From Pleodorina starrii (Eukaryota; Chlorophyta; Chlorophyceae; Chlamydomonadales; Volvocaceae), in assembly GCA_030267565.1 (NCBI GenBank), contig BRXU01000013.1, positions 124,001 to 188,000 of the forward strand: 64,000 bases of DNA, in the 5' to 3' direction. The notes below the pieces were generated by a model. It was not told the origin of the DNA, made no database searches, and worked only from the letters and a program-made list of their open reading frames with translations. Each line of letters starts with the position of its first letter. Position 1 is the stretch's first letter. The position numbers and the translations under genes are program-made. Shown one piece after another: positions 41,253 to 54,056 of this stretch.

Positions 41253-44200
41253 TCACACGCCATTGCCAGACCTACGCGGCCGCCCCCTTCGGGACGTTGG
41301 CGCCGCCGCAATCTCCGGCGCCGCTCCCTTCTCGGCGCCCCCCGCCCCTTTTGCTGCCCGCAGTAAGCCCGTGCGCCCCCGGCCACTGCCTCCGCCGCCG
41401 CCCCCCTGGACCCTCGCAGCCTTCCGGCGCGGCCCCTTACCCTCCTCCTCCTCCTCCGCCTCCTCCTCCTCACCCACAGCCTCCTCCGAACCCGCTCCTT
41501 GCTCCTTCTCCTCCCCTGCGTCCTCCTCCTCGTCAGCCGCCCGGCCCCGCCTCCGCGCCCCCGAGCTCTTTCCTCCCAGCCCCCCGCCCGCCGCGCCTCG
41601 CTTCCCCCTGCCGCGAGCGCTGCGGCCTCCGGCACCCTTGGCCCAATTTGCGGACGCCTGGCCTCCCGCGTCCGCCGCCACCCCGGCCTCCCCTTTTGCC
41701 TCCTCAGGCGCCGGCGCCACCTGCGGGCCCTGGGCCTGAACCTGCACCTGCTGCTGGGCCCTCTCCCGCTCCGCCTCCACCTCCGCAAGCTGCGCGAGCA
41801 TCGCCTCCCGGCTCCAGCCCGTCATGCTTTTGACCGGCTCGAAGCTCCTGCGGTGTACGGCGCTCGGCCCGTGGCGGCGGATGGCCTCCATGTGTGCCGG
41901 CACGCCGTAGCCCTTGTGCTGCGCAAAGCCGTACTGCGGGTGCTGCTCGTCCAGCTGCAGCATCAGCCGGTCCCGAGTCACCTGAGGGGCGATGGGGAGA
42001 GGGGCGATGCGGGAATGATGTGACGATGGGGCAGAAGTGGGATCAGGATGCCTCGGAGGCGGCGAGATTGCCAACTCCAGGCCAGAGATGCCGCGGGTCG
42101 CGGCATCGTCGAGAGCCCTAGCCTGCGCTGGGGTCCCAAAAGGCGGCGGCCAGTCGCAGCTGGGGACTCAGCTGGGGAGTCAGCTGGGGACTCCTCCTCC
42201 TCTTGGTGGAGCCCCCACTCCCTAGGGGCTCCATCCACGATCCACCCACCCCAGGGGTCCAGACCCTGAGCCCACCTTGGCGATGCAGCTGGCGGCCGCA
42301 ATGCAGCTGACGGTGGCGTCGCCCTTGACCACGGTACGGGCAGGCACGGGAAGGTCCTTGGGCATCCTGCGCACCGTACAGCACGGATGTAATGGCGGCG
42401 GGTCGTGCGGGTGGGTGAGCGAAAGAATACGGCGCTTTGCGGGGTTGCTGGGTCTGCGGTGCGCCTCTCCGGAAGCCTTTCGAGCCGGACCGACAATCCC
42501 CAGTCCCAAGTCACCGCCTCCCTGCCGCCCTCGCCCCCGCCCTGACCTGTTTCCATCAACCAACAGGAAGTCCAAGGCGGGTGGCTGGGGCGGCGGCTGC
42601 GACGAAGAGGAGGAGCCGCCTTGCTCCTGCTGTTGGTGCTGCTGCATCAGCTTGACGGCCGACCGCCTCATGGCACCAAGGGCAGCCTGCGGCAGACGAG
42701 GCGGCGGCGCCGACGAGGCGGCAGAGCCAGTCAGGACCACTCAGCTGGTTCGGGTTCTGCAAGGTTGGGCCAAAGACGCCCTCCTACCACCCCCGACCCC
42801 TCTTGACCCCCTGACTAACTCAAGTAATTCTCCTCCCCATTGCCACAGCACCACCGGTTCCGATGTCTGGTCCCGGTTCAGCTGAACTCGGGAGGTATGC
42901 TGTGCTGACCACGTCGCTCGACTTGCCTTCGTCTCGTGGTCGCGTTAACACCCCTTGCCTATACCCGCCGACACTCTCCCTCCCACCCATCCACCGCCCT
43001 ATGCAGCTCTCACTCACCTGCAAGATATTGATGCGGTCGATCTCCCGGTGATCCACCACCGACCTGTGTTGCAAGCGGCGCAATGGGAGTAAGAGAGTGG
43101 CGGTGGAAAATGAGGGAAACATGGGTCGAGACACTGAGATCATGCGCCTCCGTCGTGCAACGGACCAGCAGCGCCACAGCTGGAGACCCGCCAAGGAAGG
43201 CCTTTTACTCCTCGCGCCCTCTCCTCCTCCTCTCGTAAATCTGAACGCCCAGCCCCACATCGCCGAGCGCCGCGACCCGGCTCACACGGCCCACTTGACC
43301 CGTGGGTCGTTGACGAGCTTGTCGTACACCGCCTCCCGCTCCTCCTCGCTGATGGCCTTGGAGTCGTTCAGGCCCCGCGGAGGCACCCAACTGGGGTCAC
43401 CCAGGGGCGGGAGCACCACCACCGCCGCCACCACGGGACCCGCCAGGGGGCCCCGGCCCGCCTCATCAGCGCCGCCGACCGCCGAGTAGCCCTGGGCCTG
43501 CGGAGGGAGGCGGGCAACCGCTGCACCGCTAGAGCGAGGGCCGCTGGATGGCGCTACACATGCTCGCCAGCCACACAGCCGCTCCGCAAATGCCACTGCC
43601 GCGGCAGGTGTCGCTCACTCACCCACCCGCCCGTACGCACACGCCCATACACGCCCTTATGCTCCTGCTGCAGCGACGGCAGTCCTCACGCCCTCCCTTC
43701 CCCGACCCGATTCCTGTCCCTGTTCCAGGCTCCCGGCCCGCACCTCAACCCACCCCGCCCCGCCCCCCACACCTGCAGCTGGACCTCCATGTCGCGGCTG
43801 GGGCCCGAGGAACTGGCTCCGGAACCGCCAGGGCGCTTGCCGGCGGCGTCGCGGGCCTGTTCAGGTCAGGTTGGGCGGCGGGGACGCAGACGGAGGGTCT
43901 GGTTGGGGGCGGAACGAAGCGCGTGGACGTTGCACGCCAGGCAAGGCGAGGGGTTCGTCCGTGTGGTGCGGCAGGCGGAGGGCCGGGGGCCGGGAGCGTG
44001 TGTTTTGGGCGCTGCTGGCAGCGGTGAGGTAAGGGCGGGTGGGCGGCAACGGCGCAGCAGGAATCTGCCGCGTCTTTCCTTACCCGCTTGGGCGGCCGGC
44101 CGGCCCCGGAGCCCTTCTTGCCGCCGTGCGCTGCCTCCGCCGCGCCTTCTCCTCCTGCCGTTGGCCCCTCAGCGTCCACATCCTCCCCATCGCCGTCCCC

Positions 44201-45140
44201 GCTCCCTCGGTGCGCCACCGCCTTGGCCCGGCACGCGAACCTGTCGAAAAGCTGCTGCTGCTGCTGCCTTTGCTGAGATTGTGGCTGCCCATCAGCCTCC
44301 TCCTGAGCGGCACCACCAGCTGTTGCCGCAATAACATTACCATATCCGTCAGGTGCATCTGTGGCCGCCGCCGCGCCCGCCCCTGCGGCCTCCTCCTCCC
44401 CGCCGGCAGGCGCTGCGATGCCCCGCGTGCGCCTGAGCGGTCTCCTGGAGACAGGGGCTGGAAGTGGGACTGTCTCCGTCTTGAGCGGCGCTGATATATC
44501 GGTGGTGCCCACCCCGTCCACGGTCACGGCGCGCTTCCGGCCGCCAGCGGACCGTCCACGCGGTTTCGCCGCCGCCGCCGCCTGGGCGTCCCTCATCTCC
44601 TCATCCGCATCTACCTCCACCTCGGCACCTGCGGCTGGGTTCTCCTGCTGCTGCTGCTGTTGTTGCTGCAGGGTAGGTTTTTGCGGCTTCGTCCGCGGCT
44701 GCTGCTGCTGCTGCTGCTGTGGTGGCAGTGGCTCGGTCGTCTTCCTGCCCCGGGCGGACCGTCGGGGCCTTTCGCGGCAGAGGGAACAGGCAGCGAGGCA
44801 GGCGGGCCTCGGTGAAGGGATTGGTTTCGGGGCCGCAAGAGCCACCGGGGAATGGGAGTGCGGTTCACGTGGAACGTCCAATGCATTGAAGGAGAATTGG
44901 CGGTTTGGGCAGTAATACGCGGCGCAGCAAAGCTACGCAGGAATGGGCGTCGGGAGACGCTGGATGCACCGTCGGGTCCGTGAGTTCAGCAGCGAATTGA
45001 AACGGGAGAGCGCATGTGACCTACCCGGCCAGCTGCGCCTCCGGCAGCTCGACCTCGGTCTGCGTCTGCGCCTCATCCGCGGGCTTGGCTCCGCGAGCTG
45101 AGCGGCGTTTGCCGCTGCGCTGTCGGATGGGGGAGCTCAT
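41253..45140 (-). CDS. bacterial-type ribonuclease HII with long N- and C-terminal extensions
   Basis: Exons (transcription order): 45140..45025, 44807..44084, 43856..43773, 43497..43286, 43063..43018, 42686..42547, 42366..42276, 41981..41253; 713 residues, phases consistent. It cleaves RNA in RNA-DNA hybrids and at single ribonucleotides. Motifs: [20 protein letters not shown] (catalytic D and E), [35 protein letters not shown] (third D), [27 protein letters not shown] (fourth D) and [10 protein letters not shown] with HRRSFEPVK. These are of bacterial RnhB type rather than eukaryotic RNase H2A, suggesting an organellar or horizontally derived enzyme. The first about 310 residues are basic, Q-, A- and P-rich, and the last about 190 are Glu-rich then Arg/Gly-rich. 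Both look disordered and unusual for the family, whose core is about 200 residues. Confidence 0.88.
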
Positions 45141-45676
45141 GGCGTATGTTCAGTGTCACACTGACTCGCGCTGCCTTTCGAGTCACCCTGGAAAGAACCC
45201 TCAGCTGGCGTTGAAAGCCCGCTGTGCTTTCCTTTGAAGATCTACCACACAGCTCGTGGGTCGGGGATGATGGACAACTCCCTAACCTTTCCGATTGTGA
45301 TTGACCATAGACAGGGTAGGACAAGTTAGTGTTCTGCAAAAATGGGGGTTAGAAGACCTCGTCGTCTCTAAAAGGGGCCGTCCTCCGCCGCTGTCTTTGA
45401 GGGGTTTGAAATGGCAACGGAGCCCAGCAACGACGCTTTGCCTGTGCCAATGTCGTGTATTATGCAAAGCTACTACACCTCTAGTCCATGTGTAATATCT
45501 ACATTGTCTGCATGTTCCATCCAATCGAGAATTGCAGTTTTGTGTTGACGTACGCTTCACGACTACAATGATGCCATCGTCTCATTTCCCGTCAGTTAAT
45601 TTGCATCTGGGTGCATTAACGGCATTGTATCATAATAACGTTTAGTGAAGCTTCCGTGCCGGCGATCTCGGCGAAA
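45141..45676. promoter_or_regulatory. divergent promoter region, RNase HII / PfkB kinase
   Basis: 536 bp separate the two start codons of divergently oriented genes. The stretch is AT-richer than its surroundings and contains no ORF with domain content. No clear TATA box was identified on either strand. Confidence 0.5.
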
Positions 45677-48600
45677 ATGTCGTCACTCGCGAACCATGGG
45701 CTCGCCGCCCGCTCGGCACACCGCCTTGGCCGCAATGGTCAGGCGAGGTGCGCAACAGCGTCCTTAAGGCCTTCATGCTCTGGTATCGCTGGGGCTCGTG
45801 GGCGCGAAGCACGGCTGCGGGTGTTGGGAGATGCATCGCACGCAGCTCACCAAACGAGCACCACCAAGGTCCCGGGCGACAGCAAGGTCATCTGCGTCGG
45901 GGAGGCGCTTTTCGGTGGGTTGGTTGCATAACTAGTTGAATTTATCCGCATGTCAGTAAGGCGATTTGCCTGTCGACACATGGCAACATCCCTACCCTTG
46001 TCGCGGTTCCTATTCCTTTCCCGGACCTCTCTCCTACGCAATCCATGAAACCCAAATTTGTAGACCTGATAGCGGACCAGAAGGGCCTCCCGCGCGACAA
46101 GGTGACCTCCTGGACGCCCCACGCGGGCGGCGCGCCCTGCAATGTGGCCACCGCCGCCGCCCGCCTGGGTCTGGATGTGACGTTCGTGACGGCCCTGGGC
46201 GATGACGAGTGGGGGGAGCAGCTGATGGCGGTGTGCAGAGGTGGGTGGGTGGGCGGCTGGGTAGGGCTGGGTAGGGCTGGGTAGGGCTGGGGTGAAGGTG
46301 ATGGAGAAGAGTTGGGGTGGAGTGGGTCGGAGTGCGACCTGCGGGCGGCATGTAGCTCGGTTTGGCTCTGTGCTGGCCCCGCGTCGCGCTCGCTCCGCGC
46401 CGCGGTGTCTCCGTTTTTGAGGCGGGGCCAGTGCCTTGTTCCAGCAGCTCCTTCAGCGGCGGCGTGATGCAGTCCAGCAAACGCGCCCCCACTGTGCACG
46501 TTCATTCCTGCGCTGCGGAGCAAGAAGCGCTGCGATGCGCTTCCAAAGGGCTTCAGCCGCTTTCCATATCTATATCGGGTACCTTCGGCTGCCCTCGACA
46601 CCTCCCCCCCGGACTTGCCAAACCAGCCATATGACACACAGAGCCCACATGTAGGGCAAACCTCATTGGCACAATCCCGCCCTCCCCCTCGTCTCCACAT
46701 ACACGCGACACACCCCCTCTGTCCAGATCGCGGCGTGCGGCTCCACGCGGTTCAGCGACCCGCGGGTCGGCCCACTCGCGACGTGTACGTGGTCCGCGAC
46801 TCCACCGGCGACCGGGAGTTTGCCGGGTTCGGTCTGCCGGGCACCGGGGAGGGCTACGCGGACGCCTTCATCGACCCGGAGGGGCTGCCGCTGGGGGAGC
46901 TGAGGGTGAGAGGGAGTGGAGGGAGGGAGCTGGGGGGCAGCCAGCTGGGGGGGCTGGGGGGGCTTCCGGCTCCCCCTCCACCTTGTTTGTATGTTGGGCT
47001 GTTGGGCTCCACACCCCCACCTCCTCATCCGGCGGCCGTACATCCGTCCATGTGCCCCCGGCCCCGTCCCCGCCTGCCTCCCACTCCCGCCTCCTCAGCC
47101 TGGCTCGGTGCTGGTGACCGGCACGCTGGGTTTGTCGTACCCCGTGACCGCTGCTGCGCTGCGGCGGGCGGTGCGTGCGGCTCACGAGGCGGGGTCCACG
47201 GTGCTGATCGACGTCAACTGGCGGCCCGTGTTCTGGGCCGACACAGAGGCGGCCAAGCAGGTCATACTGGACTACCTGCAGGTGGGGCCGAGCGCCGAGC
47301 AGAGGGGGGGGAAAGGACGGAGGAGGACGCGGACGCTGAGCTGCTCTGTACTGCTGCCGCTGCCGCTGCCGCTGCCGCCGGTCCGGCTTGCGCAGTGTTG
47401 TCGTTGAATGGTACACCCGCCCCGCCCAGACCAGACCAGCCCCAGACCGCCGGGGGGCTGAACACCCGACTGCGGAAGAACCAACCCTGACCCAACCTCT
47501 CACCCCCAACCACCCCCAACCACCGCACCGCTCCTCCCTCCCTCCCCTTACCCCTCACTTCTGCATCTCGCCCTCAAGTCCCACCCCTCCCTGTCCCTCC
47601 AACTTACTGTGGGCCTTTCACTCCCGATCCCTCCTTCCCCTTCCCCTTCCCCTCACCCCCTGCTTCCCCTTCCCCTCCCCTTTCCCTTCCCCTGCTCCTC
47701 GCCCCCCTGCTCCTCAACAGACCGCCGACCTGATAAAGCTGAGTGATGCGGACCTGGAGGCGCTGTTGGGCATCAAGCTGGCCCTGGCCTTCGTCAAGCC
47801 GGGGGCGGTGAGGGGGCGGGGCAGGGCAGGGATCTGCACAGGGCTGCGGCTGCGGCTGCGGCTGCACAGCTGTGAAGAGGAGATGGTTTAGGGTTTACGC
47901 CACTGCAGCGCATTACCCGAACTTGAGCCCGAATCTGAATCACCTTTTCTTGTTTCGAAGCAGAAGCAGACGTGCATTTACCGCGAAAATCAAAGGGGGA
48001 AAGGGGCGGGGATGGAGGATGGAGGATGCAGAAGGGAGGGGTTGAAGCTCTGGAAGCCCTGGGTTGGTGGCCCTGATCCGGCCTTGGGTGGAGCCCCTGG
48101 CTGCTGTCCCGCTTGTCAGCGGAGAGCGGACCAGGACGGCGCCAGGCCGCCCGTGACACGGCTCGGGTCGCCCCGTGATCCAACACCGCGCCGCGCCGCG
48201 CCGCACCGGCGAAACCGGTCACAGTCACAGTCACAGTCGCAGTGCGTCCCCTTCCAAATCGTGTTCTTGGACGTGGGCGCGGTGGTTCTGAACCCTCGCC
48301 CCCCCCTTGTCCCCACCCGTGTTGCCGCTCCATGCAACCCCCCCTCCAAACACAACCCCACACTCAACCCCCCTCCCTCCCTACCAGGTGGCGGAGCGCT
48401 TCCCCAATGCCCGCGGTGTGCTCATCACGGCCGGCTCCGAGGGCGCGGCGTATTGCTTCCACAGCCCCACCAAGGGGGAGCACAGCGGAGTGGTGCCCGC
48501 ATTCGATGTGGGTCAAGGGGGGGGCGGGGCGGGGTTGGGGTGGGGGCCTGCGGGTCGGTCAAGGGAAGCAGCCAATTGCTACCGGTAACTGCTCCAGTGC

Positions 48601-49875
48601 GGTTTGCCGTCCGCCCCTCCGTCTCCCCGATAAGCGCTTCCCCACACTTGATCCGTACTAGATGCCCCTCTGTGCGGTTTCCCACCGCGGCGCCTTTACC
48701 CGCCTTGGACTCAACCTCGCCCCCTCCCACCTCCCACCTCTCACCTCCCGCCTCTCGTCCCCTCCCTTCCCCGGGGGCGCAGGTGGGCGTCACGGACACG
48801 ACGGGCGCGGGTGATGCCTTCACTGCGGGCTTTATCGTCAAGATGGTCGAGGTGGGGGGGGGGGCTGGGCGCTGGGGCTGCAGAAAGGGGTGGTGGCTGT
48901 GGGGTAATAGAACATGACCCGGCCGCTGTGGAACCGGACCCAGGGCTACCTAACGACATACCTGTTACCTTGTACCTGTGATGGTGGTGGGGAACATGAA
49001 GACGATACCGCAGTGGCGGGACGTATGCGACCGAGAACCCACCCAACAATATTTACCCGACATACCGTACATGCTACCTTGTCACTAGCCGAAGAGCGCG
49101 ACCGCGAAATTGGAACTTGGTGTGGGTGCCGGTTGTGGTGGCGGCGGTGGCGCACATGTACGTATGTGTGCGTGTGGTGGGGCAGGAGGAGCAGCAGCCG
49201 CGAGCAGCTGCGCCGGGGAGATGGCGGCTTTGCTCCTTTCGGTCATTTGGCTGCCGGCGCGGAGGGTGCGGCAGCAGAGGGGTTGACCCGCGGGTTTCAC
49301 TGGGTTTTGAGCGGCCCTGTGATTTATAGAGGCCTGTGTTTCAGCTGATCTGAGCCGAGGTGGCGCCACCCCTGCCCCTTCCCGCCCCGTCGTGCCATCC
49401 ATCATGTCGTGTCATGTCATGTCAGGCGGGTGGCCTGGATGCGCTGGCTGCCAACCCCCAGCTGATCAAGGTGGGTGGGTGTGGAGGCGGTGGGTGGGTG
49501 GGAGGGTGTGTGGGTGGGAGTGGCGGGGGAGAGGTGCAGTGGAGGCGGAGGCGGAGGCGGCAGTCACGGAGGGACAGCCACGGAGGCCCTCCCGCATGAA
49601 ACTCCACCGCCGCCCTCCCTCTGACCTCTCAGAGCTGCTGCCCGGAAAGCCCAACTCGCTGCCCTGCCGGCTCCCCGCCCCGCCCCACCCCGGCCCTCGT
49701 GTTTCTCTGCCGCTCCCCTCCCCTCCTCTCCCCTCCCCTCCAGGAGGCGGTGGTGTTCGCCAGTGCCGCGGGCGCCTCCACCTGCACCCGCTCCGGAGCC
49801 ATCGAGGGACAACCCACCCGGGAGCTGGTGCAAGATCTGTACGAAACCAGCAAGAAGTGGTACAACTTCTGGTAG
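45677..49875 (+). CDS. PfkB-family sugar kinase, probable plastid fructokinase
   Basis: Exons: 45677..45914, 46064..46240, 46727..46905, 47099..47281, 47721..47807, 48388..48507, 48783..48851, 49426..49470, 49744..49875; 409 residues with consistent phases. The family phosphorylates sugars with ATP; fructose to fructose-6-phosphate is the likeliest reaction. Motifs: KVICVGEALF, GGAPCNVATAAARLG (sugar-binding loop), VTALGDDEWG, VLIDVNWRPVFW, DLIKLSDADLEALLG, GVLITAGSEGAAYC and VGVTDTTGAGDAFTAGF, the ATP/anion-hole signature with the catalytic Asp. The first about 70 residues are Arg-, Ser- and Ala-rich with few acids, consistent with an organelle transit peptide. The start at 45677 is the first ATG in frame. 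Substrate specificity is inferred from the overall pattern. Confidence 0.9.
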
Positions 49876-51381
49876 AGCGGTGGGAGTGAGGGGGCCCCGA
49901 GGAGCGGACCTAGGGTTACAGGCCTACCAGAAACACCGCCCTACTTGCCCATTGACCTACCGGGGAGTTAGTTCGGATGAACGGATGAATGATTGTTGGC
50001 GAAGGGGTGGGAGGGGGGAGGCGAGTGTGTGAGTGCAGTGTTGCTCGCTTGCCTTGTTGCGTACGACTGGGGCACGTACGGCGGGGATGTACGGGGAATG
50101 AAGTTGGCTGGTTATCAGGTCGAACGCTACGGCGGCGGTGGAGGGGCCAGGGCTCGCTGTCTGGTGGTGAAGGCTTCATGTTGGTGGGCGGACTCAGGTC
50201 GTCCCCAGGTCGGCTGTACGGCCGCTTTGGGGGAAGCCACATGGGGGAAGCTGGTTTCGGGGCTGGGCCTGTCTTGAGATGGACAGCCAGCAGCTGCGGT
50301 GGGGGGGGGAGGGTAAGTAGGGAAGAGAGAAACGCGGAGAATTTATACTGAACTTGGGGGGGACCCATAAAGAAGGGAAGATTTATGTGTGGGGTGGGGG
50401 GGGGGCCATCATTAGCGCAACGCTTGGACGGGCGTCTCGTTGATGAACGGCGGGGGGTCTGACCGCCGCGACATGACCGTATTGGGCCTGGAGACGCACC
50501 CACCCACACACGGCCAAGAAGAAGAAGAAGAAGTAATTTCGAAGGCGGAGGCATATGCCGTCGCGGCTGCTACTAGGGTCCATCTCCCTGGAGACATCTC
50601 CCTTCGATAGACGGCTGTGACGTCGACCCACTTTGCCAGTTTGCCTCGCAGCTGGCAGCGAATCGCTCCACGCTGCTGCCGAACCATACCGGTATGCATG
50701 TGCCGCCAAACCCCTCAGCACCCCGCTGTGGTGCCAGTACGTACCGCCTCCATTCGCCCTAAACAGGCCTTTGCCACCTTCGCCACCCGCCCCGTTGTAC
50801 AGCGCACCGCTGCTGGGTAGTCGGGTGGCGCACATGGCGGCCGCAATACGCAAAGCCATCCAGTGCAGTACAACCCCACACACCACGCATGCGGCCACGT
50901 GCCCCACCTGGCCCCCCCCCTCAGGGTCCCTTTACCGGGGCCGGGGGATTCAAAGCGACATTAATACTGCCAAGAACGCGTCAATGTACAAAAACAAGCT
51001 ATGTGCACCCTAAAAGACTCTCTCCTCCTGACTTCGGCCCTCCACTACTTGGATTGCGTACGCACACGGCGCTCCGCCCATCGCTGCCCCTGCCTGCCTC
51101 CCGACTCCCCACGAGTTAATGTACCTCCCCCCCTTCCCCTCATCCTGCATATCCAATTTCATAGGGTGCGACATACACCAACAACCTCTCGCTGCCGATA
51201 ACGTATGCGCGGTGAAAATATCGTACATTACTCCTGGCTACCAGCCGTTCCCGCCCCCCTGTCCCCCCGCATCCGCATCCGCCTCAGCCCTCCCCCGCCT
51301 CCTCCCTCCCTCCCTCCCGCCCTCCATGCACCCCACCCGCCACCCGCCCACCCTTGCGCAACCCCTCCCCTCTCCCCCCCT
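49876..51381. other. convergent intergenic region
   Basis: It lies between the 3' ends of the PfkB kinase (+) and BTB (-) genes and presumably contains both 3' untranslated regions. No ORF with domain content, RNA gene or long repeat was recognised. Confidence 0.5.
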
Positions 51382-54056
51382 TCACAACGCCCTCCGCGCC
51401 CGCTTGATTCCCGCCGCGTACAGCTCCATATGCAGCTTGGGACTGCGGGCCATGAGCACCTCCAAACTGGCGGGCGCCTCCTCCAACACCCGGTGCGAGT
51501 TGGCCAGGTAGTACTCCTTGAGCCCCGCCAGCAGCTCTCCGAAACCACGACCCTCCGCCCACAGCATGTCGTCGACGACGGATGCGGGGCTGGTGGCCGC
51601 CAGCAGCTGCTGCTGGGCGGTGTGCGAGGCAGCGGGCATCATCAGCCGGTCCGCCAGCTCGGCCAGGGGGCGCAGCAGGGCGGGGGGGAAGTCCATGGAT
51701 GCGCAGTAGAGGTAGCGCAGCAGCAGGGAGAAGGCCTCGGGGTCAGCGTCAGGCAGGGAGAGCTGGGGGAGGGGAGGGGGGCGAGGGAAGGAGAGGAGAG
51801 GGGAAGGAGTTTCAGCAAATAACCATACATGGAGCGAGCGACTACGGATAGCGCGGTTGGTTACGCATAGCGCGGTTGGTTGGTGGCGCGGTACCGAGGA
51901 GGTCTTCCGAGGGGCCACCACTTGAACAGCGACACAGCGACTCAGGCAGGCTCAAGTGCTGCAGCCCGACCGACCAGGATGATCCCACCGCCACCCAGCC
52001 CTCACCCGTCACCCCCCTCCCCCACCTCGCTGCGGCTGCTGTCCGCAAAGTCGCTCTTGAAAAGGCGCCGAAAGTACTCGCAGCGCGCCCCCAGAATGGC
52101 CCGGTGGCACCCGAACGAGCGGTCGCCGACCACCACCGTCACGTCCGCCGTCGCCGCCGGCTCCGTCAGCACCGCCGCCGCCACCGCCGCCGCCACCGCC
52201 GCCGCCCCGGTATCGCCGCCGTCACCGCCCAGGTCCAGCAGCGCCGCCAGATCCGCCGCCAAGCCGTCCAGCCCCGGACGGCCAGGCAGGCCGGCGGCGG
52301 CGGCGCCTGCGCCTTTGGCGGCCGCCGGCAGCGATTCCGTGAGTCGCGGCCCCAGCCTCAGCAGCTGCACCGTTGTGTCTTCCCAGGCGTACAGCGCCAG
52401 CCAGCCCCCCGGCAGCACCGCAATCGCGAACTCGGAGCCGCTAATCTCCCACCGGGTGTGGAAGGAGGTCACCAGGCCACACGGCCACACGATGCGGAGA
52501 TAGGGCTCCACTGCACGGGATGGGGGTGTGTGTGTGTTGAGGGGGAGATGAGGATGGTTGAGGGTTATTGGGGTTGTTGGGGGTAAGAGTGACAACCCCG
52601 GCCCCGGCTCCGGATCTCGGCTGCCGGCCCCGAGGGCCCCCAGGGTCTGTCCCTCCTCCCCGCTCCGCCGCACCAGTCCCATCGCTGCGGTGTCGCCTTT
52701 CTTCCCCTCATCCCTCCTCCCTCCTGCCTCATCCCTCCTGCCTCCCCCCGCACCGTCGATCTGTACGCGAATAGCACCCACACCCAGCCCCAGCCCCAGC
52801 CCCAGCCCCTCTCACTGTCAGGCGTCTCTCGTTCCACCACGATGAGCCGCCCCGCCCCGTCCACCAGCATGTGCGTGATGTGACTGAAACGAGCCGTCGA
52901 CTCCACCCAGCCCTCTTCTTCGCCGCCGTTGCCGCCTCTGCCGGAGGACGTCGACCCCGACGTCTGGCCCCGCCTCGCGGCAGCTGCTGACGCCCCCGCC
53001 GCCGCGGCGGTTGCCGGCCCCCCGCCGCCGCCGGCGTCCCCCAGACAGAGCCCAGTGATGCCGTCCGTGCGCGCTCTGTCGCCCTCCCGCCCCGCCAGCA
53101 GCACCGGCAGCAGCGGGGGCTCAGCCGACGGCTGAGGTGCTCCATTTGCCAACAACAGCGCCGCCGCCATGTCCCGGCACTCGGCGGGGGTGGGAGGGGT
53201 AGTGGAGTACGGCAGGGAGTCGTGCCTGCGGGGCGGTTCACGCCGCGCGGACGCAGTGGTGCCGCGGCAGGGCAGCGATGTGGGTGGGCCAGCGGTGCGG
53301 GCGGGTGGGTGGGGTCCTGTGCTGCATCAGGGCAGTCAGCCGCGACTCTCCAGTCGAACGTTGAGGACCCACATCCCCCGGATAGCGCTGCCGACGCCAC
53401 ACCAGAGGCCCCTACCTGTAGATGGCCGACTTTGTGGCCACGTAGAGGCGCTGCGGCTCGGCGAAGTCCATGGCCAGGGCCCACAAGTTGTCGGCGTACT
53501 CGGGGGCCAGGGTGATGACCAGCGGCGAGCGTGTGCCGCTGGGGCTGCCAGCTGGGGGCAGCACCACGCGGCGGATGCGCTTACTGGCGCTGTCCTTGAT
53601 AAGCAGACTGCCATGGCCGTCGGCCAGTATGCAGAATGGCCGGTCGATGCGGGCATCGACGCCAGGTCCGTCAATTATGTCCGTCTCGCCATCCTCGCCC
53701 ACCAGCGGCGTCAACACGTTGTCTGTCAGGTCGAGCTCAAAGATGGTGGCCTTGGTGGCGATGTACACCAGCCCGGTGGTGACATCGCAACAACCCCGCC
53801 GGAACTCTTCTTCTCCGTGCAGGCTGAAGGGCACGAGCCTGCCGTCTCTTATCCTGCGCTCCCGGAGCTCGAGCGAAGGCCCAAGCTTCAATCGGGAGCT
53901 CACGTCGCTTCCGTCAGCCGATTCAAGGGCAGCTACCCCGAGCAGTGGATGGACACTCTTTTCACAGATGATCAAAACGCGCGGATCGCCGAATTCTACT
54001 GGGCGTGTCAGAATGGCTCGAATACCTGTCTCGTGGTCGGTGCGAATAGTTGCCAT
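51382..54056 (-). CDS. NHL-like and BTB/POZ domain protein
   Basis: Exons (transcription order): 54056..53416, 53225..52816, 52510..52026, 51762..51382; 638 residues, phases consistent. The N-terminal half has NHL/beta-propeller-like blades, for example DVTTGLVYIATKATIFELDL, DGPGVDARIDRPFCILADG, SLLIKDSASKRIRRVVLP and HITHMLVDGAGRLIVVE. A BTB/POZ domain starts near residue 470 (ADVTVVVGDRSFGCHRAIL, CEYFRRLFKSDF) and continues into LSLPDADPEAFSLLLRYLY, followed by a BACK-like helical tail. BTB proteins often act as Cullin-3 substrate adaptors, with the other domain recruiting the target; that role is inferred. Ala/Gly-rich linkers separate the domains. The start at 54056 is the first ATG of the frame. 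Confidence 0.8.

Noticed and set aside
43745..44881. Reading the polyQ-rich frame as a separate minus-strand gene
   Set aside because: It has a good acceptor and a good donor with phases matching the RNase HII exons on each side, so it is treated as part of that gene.
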